Part shown: positions 35,011 to 44,672 of the stretch, piece after piece
How positions within the stretch are numbered: position 1 is the first letter of the stretch
How the letters are laid out: every line of letters begins with the position of its first letter
Assembly: GCA_027487835.1 (NCBI GenBank)
Contig: JAIYCU010000001.1
Location: forward strand, 21,066 to 85,065
Reading direction: 5' to 3'
Source of the DNA: Bacteroidota bacterium
Lineage (GTDB): Bacteria > Bacteroidota > Bacteroidia > UKL13-3
Length of the DNA: 64,000 bases
Made by a program: the position numbers and the translations under genes
The notes under the pieces: model-generated
What the model saw: the letters and a program-made list of their open reading frames with translations, nothing else
Told to the model about the DNA's origin: nothing
Databases searched by the model: none

Positions 35011-36086
35011 TATAAGAAAGGAATTTTAACCACTTTGGCTTTAATCACTTTATCTCTAATTTCAATAAAGATTTCGCTGTCAATTTTGCTATGCGCAGCG
35101 CTAACATATCCTAAACCAATGCCTTTATTAAGTGTTGGAGATTGTGTGCCAGAAGTTACTTCGCCAATAATATTTCCCGCTGCATCTTTAATGGTATAAT
35201 GTTGGCGAGGGATGCCACGTTCAACCATTTCAAAGCCTACTAATTTTTTTGTAGCGCCATTATCTTTGATGGCTTTGTGGTGTTCGTGGTTTATAAAAGG
35301 CTTAGTAAATTTGGTAATCCAACCAAGGCCAGCTTCAATAGGAGAAGTTTCATCATTGATGTCATTTCCGTATAAGCAAAAGCCCTTTTCTAAACGCAGG
35401 GTATCGCGTGCACCAAGTCCGCATGGAGTGATTCCAAATTCTTTTCCTGCTTCAAAGAGTGCATCCCAAAGTTTGCGTGCATCTTTGTTCCAAACATACA
35501 ATTCAAAACCACCTGAACCAGTATAACCCGTATTAGAAATAATTACATCCTCGCAACCCGCTACCGTGCCACTGGTAAAAGTATAATATTCCATTGGGGC
35601 TAGGTTAACTTCTGTAAGTTTTTGAATAACCTTGATAGCATCTGGTCCTTGCACAGCCAATAAGCTTAAGTCATCACTCATATTGGTCATTTCAACCCCA
35701 AAGGTATTGTGTTGGCTAATCCAGTTCCAATCTTTTTCAATATTGCTTGCATTCACCACAAGGTAGTATTCGGTAGCACTGTATCTGTAAACAAGTAAGT
35801 CATCTACAATACCTCCTTTGTCGTTTGGCAGACAACTGTATTGTACTTTTCCATCCGTAAGTTTTGAGGCATCGTTTGAGGTAACCAATTGAATAAGTTC
35901 GAGTGCCTTTTCTCCCTTTAACATAAATTCACCCATGTGGCTCACATCAAAAACGCCCACGCTATTGCGCACTGCTTGATGCTCTTGAATAAGGTTGTTA
36001 TAAAGCACAGGCATATTGTATCCTGCAAATTCAATCATCTTGGCTCCAAGAGAAACATGGAGGTCGTTGAGTGCTACGTATTTCAT
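35010..36086 (-). CDS. gcvT: Glycine cleavage system T protein (aminomethyltransferase)
   Basis: A 358-residue aminomethyltransferase that moves the methylene group from H-protein-bound aminomethyl to tetrahydrofolate. It shows [47 protein letters not shown] and [18 protein letters not shown], all typical of GcvT folate binding and catalysis, and the C-terminal segment [20 protein letters not shown]. It is the first gene of a two-gene unit with comB. gcvH and gcvP are not in the window. Confidence 0.94.
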   Translation of the reverse strand: MKYVALNDLHVSLGAKMIEFAGYNMPVLYNNLIQEHQAVRNSVGVFDVSHMGEFMLKGEKALELIQLVTSNDASKLTDGKVQYSCLPNDKGGIVDDLLVYRYSATEYYLVVNASNIEKDWNWISQHNTFGVEMTNMSDDLSLLAVQGPDAIKVIQKLTEVNLAPMEYYTFTSGTVAGCEDVIISNTGYTGSGGFELYVWNKDARKLWDALFEAGKEFGITPCGLGARDTLRLEKGFCLYGNDINDETSPIEAGLGWITKFTKPFINHEHHKAIKDNGATKKLVGFEMVERGIPRQHYTIKDAAGNIIGEVTSGTQSPTLNKGIGLGYVSAAHSKIDSEIFIEIRDKVIKAKVVKIPFL

Positions 36087-36133
36087 GTGTGTGTGTATTT
36101 TGGGTTCAAATTAAAGTAAAACTATAGAATAAT

Positions 36134-38839
36134 TTATATTCTTCTATTGTCAAACCAATCTTTACGTTTAGGTACTTTTAAATCTTGCAAGGTTGGTGAT
36201 TTCACTTGTATGTTAAAAATAAAGTATTGGGTACCAAAAGCCGAGAGGGGAGTCCAGCTAAAGGTAAACTGCCAACAATGCAAGTCGCGGCGCAAATCAA
36301 TGCCTAAATGTGATATTTTTTTGCTGGTAAAATCATACCCTGAATTAAAATCTAAGAACCAATTTTTAGTAGGATTAAGTTTACCATTAAAGGAAAGGGT
36401 TTGAATAAATGGTTTAGCGTTTTCTTCTAAGCGCGTGGTATGATTATAATTAATCGTATAATTAAAATTAAGTGCCCAATCCAGCGCAGGTTCTGTAAAG
36501 TTGAGCTTTGTCATTTCCTTCTTTCGCGCTTCAGTTCTTTCTTGTATTTTTCCTTTAAACATTTGGGGAGTTACGCCTGCAGTTATACCCATATTGGCAT
36601 TAGTGATTTTCCCTAAAGAGCCTGTTTCAGAAAAGTAAAAGCGATTCACCCTGCGGTAAAATTTTGTGTTAAATTCATTGCTCACAATTTCATTCACATA
36701 AGGGTCTAATTGGGCCCCGCCAATAAGACTGATGGTTTTAAATAAAGTGGTACGCCATGAAATTGGAATGGTGCTTAGCTTTAAAGAGTCGGCAAAAATA
36801 TTATAAGCTCCGCTCAACCTTATGCTTTCAAAGATTTTTATTTTCTCTACTTTTTCTGAGGTGTCTTTGCCTTTTTTCCATTTAATTTCAAAGTTATTGT
36901 CGATCCCAAAATTGATATTGCCTTGGCGACCTTTGCCAGGGCTGCCGTACAAAGAGCCTTCAAACCTCGAGTATTCTAATTGGTTGCCTGCTGAGTCGGT
37001 TTGCACCTTTTGGAAATAGCCATACCTAGCATTTCCAAAATCAGGAACATAACTAAAACTCATATCCGGATTTATAACATGCCTAATGGCCACTAATCTA
37101 CCTTTTTTAAACTGCACGGTTCCAAAGAAACGTGTGTTAAGTCCGCTTCTAAAAGAATACTGACTAAATCTATCAAAACCACCATTGGTAGTGGTTAAAA
37201 CACTTCGGTTACTTGAGTCATAAGACTTATCAATTGTTTTTAATACCCACACTTCATTATAATCCGCTCCCACAGAAAGCGTATAATGTTTAAACAAGTT
37301 AAATGAATTTTGAATAGAGGCGTTATGTCTAAAGCCATTGCGCATGATACTGTCAAAATAGCTTTTATTGTCTTCTGAATTTCTCGGTTTAAATAATAAA
37401 GTATCCCGTGTATTGATAATGTTTTGGAACTGACCAGTATAGTTGATGCTGGTTTTCTCATACCACTTATCGGCAGTTGGTTTCCATTTGGGCTTAAAGG
37501 GTTGGAAGGAAGGAACCGTAAAGGTGAGGTCGGGCAGGGTAATACTAATTACACGTGTTGCCATATTTTGTGAAGCCCTAGCAGAAGTATTTAAGTTGTA
37601 TTTGCCCTTTGCAAACGACTGGCTATAATTAACAGAGGAGTTAATATTATTTTGAAAGGCAGTATTGTTATTATTGGTGTAGGTATTTAGGGCTAAATAT
37701 TGGTTTCCAGCTAGGTTTACATCTGCTCTAAAAGAGATGCCGGGTCTAGCCTTGGCGTCCATGCCATGGGTCCAACGAACATTGAAGGTGTTAAACTTTT
37801 GAAAGTTTCTATCTTCGGGTAAGCCGTTTTTATTAAAAGCGTAATTGGCAGTAAAATTACCATTGAAGCGATAGCGTTGCACATAATTGCTTCGCATTCC
37901 TAATTGCCAGCTACCATTGGTAAAGATATCACCCAAGAGGGCTAGGTCCATTTTTGACCCTAATCCAAAATAATAACCACCTTGTCTTAAAAAATAGCCT
38001 CTACCCAGTGCGTTTCCATAAGAAGGAATGATAATGCCACTTTGTTGACCTCTTTTAAGCGGAAATAATCCAAAAGGTAATACCAAAGGCGTCGGCATAC
38101 CACCAATACTAAGATTGGCTGCACCTGTAATTACTTTAGAACCTGGAATTACTTTTAGTTTTTTTGCCTTAATACTAAAATGCGGATGGTCTAGGTCGCA
38201 AGTAGTATAGTAACTATCTCTAATATAAAAGTTATTAAACTCATCTCTTTTTACGCGCTCGCCTTTAATAAATCCATCGCCCTCTTGGGTTCTAAAGGCT
38301 CGCATTAATCCCCTTTTAGTTTCATAGTTAAAGGTAACCTCTTCAATTTTGTATTCATCAGAACCTTGTTTAAATACAGGAGTATTGCTAAGTTTTCCGG
38401 TCGAGTCTTTTTCTCCAGTTGCATTAATTAACTTTTTATCGAGGTTTATCAAAATGCGGGCAGATTTCATGTCATACTCGTCATAATTAATTTGTGCCTC
38501 GCTAAACAATGCGGCAGTTTTTGCATCTGAATCATATACAATTGAATCTTTGGCGTTGTATTTGATTTTAGTTTTAATGGCAGATTTGGTTCGAGGTAAA
38601 TAATTACTATCCATGGCCAAGGAATCTGGAAGACTCGCGGCGCCAGTAATTATGGTATCTGGAATTTGATAGGTGTTTGATTTATAGGACTCTTCTTTGG
38701 TGATGTTTGGATGTTTTGTAGCATTAGCTGACAAATTGCTTAAATTCGCATCCAAGTTGAAGTCAGTAGCATAGGTAGAAAAAACGCCAATTAAACACAA
38801 GCATGCGAGTAAATAAATCCGACTGCGGTTATTCAACAA
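36134..38839 (-). CDS. lptD: LPS-assembly outer-membrane protein LptD (Bacteroidota type)
   Basis: A protein of about 900 residues. A signal-like core (YLLACLCLIGVFSTYA) is followed by an OstA-like N-terminal domain (YNAKDSIVYDSDAKTAALF, then NYDEYDMKSARILINL and KIEEVTFNYETKRGLM), then LSIGGMPTPLVLPFGLFPLK and a large outer-membrane barrel. This matches the Bacteroidota LptD that places LPS in the outer leaflet. No ATG lies near the start; frames begin at TTG 38884, 38839 or 38836. The 38839 start is used because it gives a short basic lead and avoids overlap with the divergent amidase gene. Confidence 0.85.
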   Translation of the reverse strand: MLNNRSRIYLLACLCLIGVFSTYATDFNLDANLSNLSANATKHPNITKEESYKSNTYQIPDTIITGAASLPDSLAMDSNYLPRTKSAIKTKIKYNAKDSIVYDSDAKTAALFSEAQINYDEYDMKSARILINLDKKLINATGEKDSTGKLSNTPVFKQGSDEYKIEEVTFNYETKRGLMRAFRTQEGDGFIKGERVKRDEFNNFYIRDSYYTTCDLDHPHFSIKAKKLKVIPGSKVITGAANLSIGGMPTPLVLPFGLFPLKRGQQSGIIIPSYGNALGRGYFLRQGGYYFGLGSKMDLALLGDIFTNGSWQLGMRSNYVQRYRFNGNFTANYAFNKNGLPEDRNFQKFNTFNVRWTHGMDAKARPGISFRADVNLAGNQYLALNTYTNNNNTAFQNNINSSVNYSQSFAKGKYNLNTSARASQNMATRVISITLPDLTFTVPSFQPFKPKWKPTADKWYEKTSINYTGQFQNIINTRDTLLFKPRNSEDNKSYFDSIMRNGFRHNASIQNSFNLFKHYTLSVGADYNEVWVLKTIDKSYDSSNRSVLTTTNGGFDRFSQYSFRSGLNTRFFGTVQFKKGRLVAIRHVINPDMSFSYVPDFGNARYGYFQKVQTDSAGNQLEYSRFEGSLYGSPGKGRQGNINFGIDNNFEIKWKKGKDTSEKVEKIKIFESIRLSGAYNIFADSLKLSTIPISWRTTLFKTISLIGGAQLDPYVNEIVSNEFNTKFYRRVNRFYFSETGSLGKITNANMGITAGVTPQMFKGKIQERTEARKKEMTKLNFTEPALDWALNFNYTINYNHTTRLEENAKPFIQTLSFNGKLNPTKNWFLDFNSGYDFTSKKISHLGIDLRRDLHCWQFTFSWTPLSAFGTQYFIFNIQVKSPTLQDLKVPKRKDWFDNRRI

Positions 38840-38853
38840 TAAGGTAAACTGAT

Positions 38854-39705
38854 ATGAGACAATTGTATTCAATGTGGTGGGCAAAGCTAATTAAAGGAAG
38901 GCAAATTCTGAACTATGAAAAAATTGTGCCGTTCTTTCTCTTTTTTTTGATGGCTTTAACTTTTCCCCCTAATAAACCAGCTGGCCTAAAAAAAACAATC
39001 ACCACCATTGTTATTGATGCAGGGCATGGAGGCAACGACCCGGGTTCTATGAGTTCAGGGGTGAAGGAAAAGGATGTTACTTTGGCCTTGTCTTTAGCCT
39101 TTGGAAAAAAGTTGCAAGAATTATTACCAACTGTAAAAGTAATTTATACCCGTTCCACCGATAAATTTATTCCGCTTTGGGAGCGCGCCACTGTTGCCAA
39201 TAAAAATGCGGCTGATTTATTTATCTCTATTCATTGTAACTCGCATACCAATACCAGCATCATGGGTACCGAAACTTTTGCCATGGGTTTACACAAAGCT
39301 GAAGATAATCTAGAAGTAGCCAAAAGAGAAAACGATGTTTTATTGTTAGAAAACGATTATCAAGAAAAGTATGAAGGTTTCGACCCAAATTCTCCTGAGT
39401 CGCATATTTATTTCTCTTTGTATCAAAACGCCTATATGGATCAAAGCATTAAGTTGGCTGCAAAGGTTGAACATCAGATTTCAAAGGGCATTAACCGACC
39501 AAGCAGGGGAGTGAAGCAAGCTGGTTTTGTGGTATTATGGAAAACTGGAATGCCTAGTATTTTAATAGAATCGGGATTTATTTCTAATCCTAAAGACCGT
39601 GAATATTTAAACAGCACTGCAGGCGTAGAAGAAATGGCTATTGCCATGGCTACCGCTGTTTTGGAATTTAAAAAGTCTTACGAAACACCTGTTGCGCCTA
39701 AGTAA
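38854..39705 (+). CDS. N-acetylmuramoyl-L-alanine amidase (Amidase_3)
   Basis: A 283-residue zinc amidase that cuts peptide stems from peptidoglycan. Motifs are VIDAGHGGNDPG (zinc His), DLFISIHCNSH (second zinc His) and MPSILIESGFISN (catalytic Glu). A hydrophobic N-terminal segment (IVPFFLFFLMALTF) directs export. Start choice is uncertain: ATG 38854 or 38872 give a long N-region, and GTG 38926 gives a short one without basic residues. An ATG at 38915 in another frame encodes only ten residues before a stop. The MCE gene follows on the same strand. Confidence 0.88.
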   Translation: MRQLYSMWWAKLIKGRQILNYEKIVPFFLFFLMALTFPPNKPAGLKKTITTIVIDAGHGGNDPGSMSSGVKEKDVTLALSLAFGKKLQELLPTVKVIYTRSTDKFIPLWERATVANKNAADLFISIHCNSHTNTSIMGTETFAMGLHKAEDNLEVAKRENDVLLLENDYQEKYEGFDPNSPESHIYFSLYQNAYMDQSIKLAAKVEHQISKGINRPSRGVKQAGFVVLWKTGMPSILIESGFISNPKDREYLNSTAGVEEMAIAMATAVLEFKKSYETPVAPK

Positions 39706-39728
39706 TTAGTAAAGGTGTGTAATTTTCC

Positions 39729-39736
39729 TATTTTTG
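39729..39736 (+). promoter_or_regulatory. Candidate -7 box of the MCE gene
   Basis: TATTTTTG fits TAnnTTTG exactly, 17 bases before the preferred TTG start at 39754. No good -33 TTG was found. Confidence 0.35.
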
Positions 39737-39753
39737 TTAAAAAATTGGCAATT

Positions 39754-40725
39754 TTGAAAATCACTAGAGAAGCAAAAATCGGTTTGTTCGCGGCCGTTTC
39801 ATTAGCAGCCTTATATTTTGGCTATAATTTTTTGAGAGGAAAGAAAGTATTTTCCCCGTTAGTTACCTATTATGTTGTTTACAATAGGATTGATGGGATT
39901 GTAAAATCTACGCCTATCTATTTCAAAGGACTCAAGGTGGGTCAGGTAGAAAAATTAGAATTATTTAGAACAGATAGCGCTAACTTAATTTTAGTAACGC
40001 TCAACATCGATAAAAAAATCCAACTAAGTAGAAGTTCAGAAGCAAGGATTGTAAGTATGGATTTATTGGGAGGAAAAGCGATATCATTAATGATTCCAAG
40101 TTTGCTTGATCCAATTAAATCAAAAGACACACTCATTGGTTCGATAGAGACTACTTTATCTGCCTCTATTTCTGAAATGATAACGCCTGTTAAAAACAAA
40201 ACAGAAAATGTTTTAGTATCCTTAGACCATATTTTGGCAGAGTTTGAAAAAGTGTTGGATCAAGGCGGAACTCAAAATTTAACTGCCTCTACAAAGGATT
40301 TAGCCATCATAATGAAAAACCTTAATGAGATGTCGTCTACCCTTAATCGCGTTATTAAATCTCAAGAAGGAAATGCCAATCAACTTGCTGGTAACCTAGA
40401 AGCAATTACAGCTAATATTAAACGCAGTAATCAGGATATTGCATCCTCTCTTAAGCACATGAATCAATTGAGTGATTCATTGGCACAAGCACCCTTAAAA
40501 TCTACCATAGAGCAACTTAATAAAACATCTATTGAGCTTGCCAGCATTTCTAAAAAGTTAAATAGCGGGGAAGGCACTGCGGGCATGTTATTAAATGATG
40601 AGGCACTTTATAATAACCTCAACAAAACTACCGAGGAATTAAATGCCTTGCTTAAAGATTTAAGAGAAAATCCAAAACGCTACATTAACGTGAGCGTTTT
40701 TGGAGGAAAAGATAAGAAGAAGTAA
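39754..40725 (+). CDS. MlaD/MCE-domain lipid-transport protein
   Basis: A 323-residue protein beginning KITREAKIGLFAAVSLAALYF, the usual short cytoplasmic start plus membrane helix of MCE proteins. A TTG at 39754 is taken as start; a GTG at 39715 would add 13 non-conserved residues. The MCE domain (YNRIDGIVKSTPIYFKGLKV near residue 40, then LLGGKAISLMIPS) is followed by a long helical tail rich in Ser, Asn and Leu that would reach across the periplasm. Single-MCE proteins of this type work with Mla-like ABC transporters in phospholipid traffic. MlaE and MlaF genes are not adjacent. Confidence 0.85.
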   Translation: MKITREAKIGLFAAVSLAALYFGYNFLRGKKVFSPLVTYYVVYNRIDGIVKSTPIYFKGLKVGQVEKLELFRTDSANLILVTLNIDKKIQLSRSSEARIVSMDLLGGKAISLMIPSLLDPIKSKDTLIGSIETTLSASISEMITPVKNKTENVLVSLDHILAEFEKVLDQGGTQNLTASTKDLAIIMKNLNEMSSTLNRVIKSQEGNANQLAGNLEAITANIKRSNQDIASSLKHMNQLSDSLAQAPLKSTIEQLNKTSIELASISKKLNSGEGTAGMLLNDEALYNNLNKTTEELNALLKDLRENPKRYINVSVFGGKDKKK

Positions 40726-40728
40726 GAA

Positions 40729-43134
40729 TTACCTAAGGATTATTCTTTGGAAATTCTTGTCCACTTTAAACTTAATAGTGCCTACTGCAAAGTGCTTTTC
40801 AGTTAACTTTATGCTTTTGCCATCTACAATGGCTTCTTTACAATTGAAAGGTAAGCCATGAAATACTACCTTGAAATTTCTACAAGGAGAATCATAATTG
40901 CCTTCTTCCAAAATATGATTTAGAATTAGGTTTTTATCATTGCCAGAAACATAAAAACGATTGTGGTTAAACAAGCCAGCTTTGTAGCCATAATTATCGC
41001 CAGCATCTTCATACAATACGCTTAATACGTTTTGATCTTTGGTAAAATATACGTTTAGGGTTATTTCTGTAATTTCAATTTCCCCTACATATTGCATTTT
41101 GGGATAATTGGGAATAACTGCTCCTGCTCGCACAAAAACGGGTATTCTATCTATTGGGCAAGTAACATTGTATTCTTTTCCTCCTTTATATTCAGTGTCA
41201 TTCCACAAGTGATACCAAGTGCCTCTTGGAATATATACCACACGTTCGTTGGTTCCAGGATGCAGTACTGGGCAAATGAGCAAATGGTCGCCAAAGCAAT
41301 ACTCATCCATTCTATCTCTGGTTTCTGGGTCGGTTTGATCCAAAAAAGACAAGGGTCTTATAATTGGCGTTCCATAATTGCTATGTTGCCAAAAGGAGGT
41401 GTAAAAATAGGGAAGTAGTTGGTACCTTAAATGAATGAACTTTTTGATGATAAACTCATATTTGGTTCCAAAACTCCAAGGCTCTTGGTTAAACTTGGTC
41501 TCATTACCCGCACTGTGAGTTCTAAAAAAAGTATGAAAGGTAGCCAATTGAATCCAACGAGTATAAAGTTCTCCATCTGGTTCTCCTATGAACCCACCCA
41601 CATCACTACCCGCAAAAGATACGCCTGAAATAGAAAGGCGTTGGCATTGGATATTGGCTAGCCATAAATGCTCCCAACTTGCGGTATTGTCACCTGTCCA
41701 AACGCTAGAGTAGCGCTGCATGCCACTATAACCAGAGCGTGTAATAACAAAGGGGCGATTAGGCATCAAGAATTTTTTCAATCCATTATAAGTAGCCCTA
41801 GCCATTTGCATTCCGTAAACATTATGACCTTTTCTATGGCTGCATGGATTGCCATCAAAATCATGGCGAACATCTTCAGGGAAAGTGCCAATTTCAAACA
41901 CTGCTGGCTCATTCATATCGTTCCAAACACCTTTAACACCTGCTTCCACTAAGCCATTAAACAAAGTACTCCACCATTCCCTTACCGCTGGGTTGGTAAA
42001 GTCTGGAAAGTGGCACTTGCCTGGCCAAACATCTCCCTCCATTAAGGTTCCATCCGCCCTTTTGCAGTAGTAATCATTCTGAATGCCTTGCTGCCAAACA
42101 TCATAATCTTTGTCAATCTTAATGCCCGGATCGATAATAACTACTGTTTTAAAACCTTGTTCACTCAAATCACTAAGTAAACCTTTTGGGTCAGGAAAAT
42201 ACTCTTTGCTCCAAGTAAAACACCTGAAGCCTTCCATATAATCAATGTCAAGATATATTACATCACAAGGGATTTTACGCTTTCTAAACTCCTCTGTAAT
42301 TTCCCTCACTTTGCTTTCAGGATAATAACTCCATTTGCACTGATGATAGCCAAGAGCCCACAAAGGGGGAAGTTCATGGGTGCCAGTTAAGGAGGCATAT
42401 TGTTCAACTACATTTGTAAGTTGAGGGCCATAAATAAAATAGTAATTCATCTCGCCCCCACGGGCCCAAAAGCTACAGGTATCGTTTTGCTCTTTGCCAA
42501 AATCAAAAATGGTTCTAAAGGTATTGTCATAGAAAACGCCATATCCATGTTTGCCTTGCCCGTGTAAGCCCATGTAGAAAGGGATGTTCTTATAAAGCGG
42601 GTCGGTATCTTTTCCATAACCATATACATCCGAGCCGTAATTTTCAAAATATTTGCCACGCATATTCAGCTCTGTAGGTTTGTCTCCCATTCCGTAGAAT
42701 GATTCGTCGGGCTGAATTTTCTTGCTGCAATAATTTATTTTGCCGCCCTTTAAAAGATAGTGCTGCCAATGAAAACCAAGTTCATCCTCTAAAATGATTT
42801 CTCGGTTTTTGTTCATTAAGGTTATGGCAATATTTGCTTTGTTGATTTGACAAATTACTTTGGCTGTTTCAATTTCGTAATAAGTGTCAAACTCCCTAAA
42901 ATCCATTGAAGTTAACTTTATTCTAAAGTATTTGCTTACGGCATATGAAAAATCTTTTTGAAAAAAGCCATCTGCTGCATACCTAAATCGCAAGATGCTA
43001 TCGGTGTTTATCTTTACTTCCAGAATGGTATCTTCAGTATAGAAGTAAAAGAAATTCCCTTCTTTTTTATACGATTTTATTTGACCGGGGTAGTATTTGA
43101 TGGAATACTTTGAGAGGGATTCTGTGATTTGCAT
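40729..43134 (-). CDS. Alpha-glucosidase, glycoside hydrolase family 31
   Basis: An 801-residue GH31 enzyme. The nucleophile Asp is in GVWNDMNEPAVF near residue 402 and the acid/base Asp in WTGDNTASWEHL near 480; LPPLWALGYHQCKWSYYPE and FAGSDVGGF are also typical. The N-terminal galactose-mutarotase-like domain and C-terminal beta domains (DUF5110-like) complete the family length. There is no signal peptide, so it should act in the cytoplasm on maltose, maltodextrin or glycogen fragments. It is divergent from a glycogen-synthase-like gene across a 154-base gap with a perfect inverted repeat. Confidence 0.92.
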   Translation of the reverse strand: MQITESLSKYSIKYYPGQIKSYKKEGNFFYFYTEDTILEVKINTDSILRFRYAADGFFQKDFSYAVSKYFRIKLTSMDFREFDTYYEIETAKVICQINKANIAITLMNKNREIILEDELGFHWQHYLLKGGKINYCSKKIQPDESFYGMGDKPTELNMRGKYFENYGSDVYGYGKDTDPLYKNIPFYMGLHGQGKHGYGVFYDNTFRTIFDFGKEQNDTCSFWARGGEMNYYFIYGPQLTNVVEQYASLTGTHELPPLWALGYHQCKWSYYPESKVREITEEFRKRKIPCDVIYLDIDYMEGFRCFTWSKEYFPDPKGLLSDLSEQGFKTVVIIDPGIKIDKDYDVWQQGIQNDYYCKRADGTLMEGDVWPGKCHFPDFTNPAVREWWSTLFNGLVEAGVKGVWNDMNEPAVFEIGTFPEDVRHDFDGNPCSHRKGHNVYGMQMARATYNGLKKFLMPNRPFVITRSGYSGMQRYSSVWTGDNTASWEHLWLANIQCQRLSISGVSFAGSDVGGFIGEPDGELYTRWIQLATFHTFFRTHSAGNETKFNQEPWSFGTKYEFIIKKFIHLRYQLLPYFYTSFWQHSNYGTPIIRPLSFLDQTDPETRDRMDEYCFGDHLLICPVLHPGTNERVVYIPRGTWYHLWNDTEYKGGKEYNVTCPIDRIPVFVRAGAVIPNYPKMQYVGEIEITEITLNVYFTKDQNVLSVLYEDAGDNYGYKAGLFNHNRFYVSGNDKNLILNHILEEGNYDSPCRNFKVVFHGLPFNCKEAIVDGKSIKLTEKHFAVGTIKFKVDKNFQRIILR

Positions 43135-43237
43135 TTAGACTTTTACTTTTTTATAATGAAAACAATGCTTTAATTGTTAGGCGCAATCTAAAGAATTGGA
43201 ATTTCAAATTAATAAAATTAAATTAGCATTTAGGTTA

Positions 43238-43260
43238 ATTGTTCAAAGATTTTGAACAAT
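43238..43260. promoter_or_regulatory. Perfect 10-bp inverted repeat, candidate operator
   Basis: ATTGTTCAAA and TTTGAACAAT flank GAT. It lies between the divergent GH31 and GT4 genes, 28 bases before the GT4 ATG. The symmetry fits a dimeric regulator; no T-run follows, so it is unlikely to be a terminator. Confidence 0.55.
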
Positions 43261-43288
43261 AATTTACCAAACAAAGTAAGTTTTAGCT

Positions 43289-44575
43289 ATGAGTAATACC
43301 CGAAAAAAAGTGTTAATGTTTGGATGGGAATTCCCGCCTGTAATTTCTGGCGGATTGGGTGTTGCCACTTTAGGTTTATGCAAAGCTTTGGCGCCCATGG
43401 CTGATGTGCAAATGGTGATTCCTAAAAGTGTGCCCGACTTTTCTATTCCACACATTTCGTTAATTGGGTTAAATAGCTTTACCCAACAAGAGTTGGACAT
43501 ATTGTTTACGAGCGAAAATTCCTTTTACCGTAAGCATTACCATCAAAACCAACATTGGGATATAAATCCATATACCAAAATTCCCGAAGGAGAATATATT
43601 CATCAAAAATTCTTTTCGGTGTTTCAAGAACAAGTAAAGCCTTTTGAGATAGACGACTTATATGCTGGGGATGTTATTAAAAAGGTAATTGAGTTTGCCA
43701 GAATTGCAGTTCAATTCGGTTTGACCCAAGAGTTTGATATCATTCATGCACACGACTGGATGACGTTTTTGCCTGCCATGGAATTAAAACGCAGAACGGG
43801 AAAGCCACTGGTTTTACATGTGCATTCTACCGAGTATGACCGCTCTGGCCCAGAAAGTAAGAATTGGGTTTATGATTTAGAACAACAAGGCATGCAAGAA
43901 GCAGATTTTATAATTCCAGTAAGTAGATATACAGGTAAAATTTGTCATACTCATTACGGCATTCCTACGCATAAAATTAAGCCGGTACACAATGGCATTG
44001 AAGCCATAAAACCTATGGTTAGGCCTAAGCCTTTTAAAGAGAAATTGGTTATTTTCTTTGGCAGAATTACCATGCAAAAAGGACCATCCTTTTTTGTGGA
44101 GGCAGCTAGGATTGTGCTTCAACAATATCCAAATGTTAGATTTGTTTTGGCAGGAAGTGGAGATCAAATGTATGGTTTGATTGAAAAAATTGCTGACTAT
44201 GGTTTGGGAGATAAGTTTTCTTTTACAGGGTTTTTAAACAAACAAAAACTCAATGAACTCCTAGCTATTGCAGATGTTTATTGTATGCCAAGCGTAAGTG
44301 AACCCTTTGGCCTAAGCGCTGTGGAAGCAGTGCAATATCAATTGCCCACTTTAATTTCTACTACTTCTGGTGCAGCCGAAGTGCTCAATGGCGCTTTGCA
44401 ATTTGAATTTTGGGATACCCATAAGTTTGCACAATACATTATTGCCTCTCTCCAATACGAAGGATTAAAAAATAGTGTGGTAGAAAGCAATGCAAAAAGT
44501 TTACAATCCATCACTTGGGAGCATTGCGCGGCAGAGGTAATAAAGGTGTATGAGGAATTGGAACCCCTAAATTAA
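43289..44575 (+). CDS. Glycogen-synthase-like glycosyltransferase (GT4/GT5)
   Basis: A 428-residue GT-B glycosyltransferase. The N-terminus has MFGWEFPPVISGGLGVATLG, with the K-x-G-G-L-like loop that binds the nucleotide sugar; IIHAHDWMTFLPAMEL follows, and the C-domain has FFGRITMQKGPSFFVEAA and SVSEPFGLSAVEAVQ, the E-x7-E nucleotide-binding motif. This pattern is found in starch/glycogen synthase-like GT4 proteins of Bacteroidota. It lies 97 bases before a GH57 gene on the same strand, supporting a role in glycogen or alpha-glucan metabolism. Confidence 0.82.
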   Translation: MSNTRKKVLMFGWEFPPVISGGLGVATLGLCKALAPMADVQMVIPKSVPDFSIPHISLIGLNSFTQQELDILFTSENSFYRKHYHQNQHWDINPYTKIPEGEYIHQKFFSVFQEQVKPFEIDDLYAGDVIKKVIEFARIAVQFGLTQEFDIIHAHDWMTFLPAMELKRRTGKPLVLHVHSTEYDRSGPESKNWVYDLEQQGMQEADFIIPVSRYTGKICHTHYGIPTHKIKPVHNGIEAIKPMVRPKPFKEKLVIFFGRITMQKGPSFFVEAARIVLQQYPNVRFVLAGSGDQMYGLIEKIADYGLGDKFSFTGFLNKQKLNELLAIADVYCMPSVSEPFGLSAVEAVQYQLPTLISTTSGAAEVLNGALQFEFWDTHKFAQYIIASLQYEGLKNSVVESNAKSLQSITWEHCAAEVIKVYEELEPLN

Positions 44576-44672
44576 AAAATTAAGCAAACTGCTTTTTCAT
44601 CTTAATTCATTACATTAGTCTAATAATAAATTGACCTTAAAATTTTCCTATTCACAATTTAAAATAACTCCT

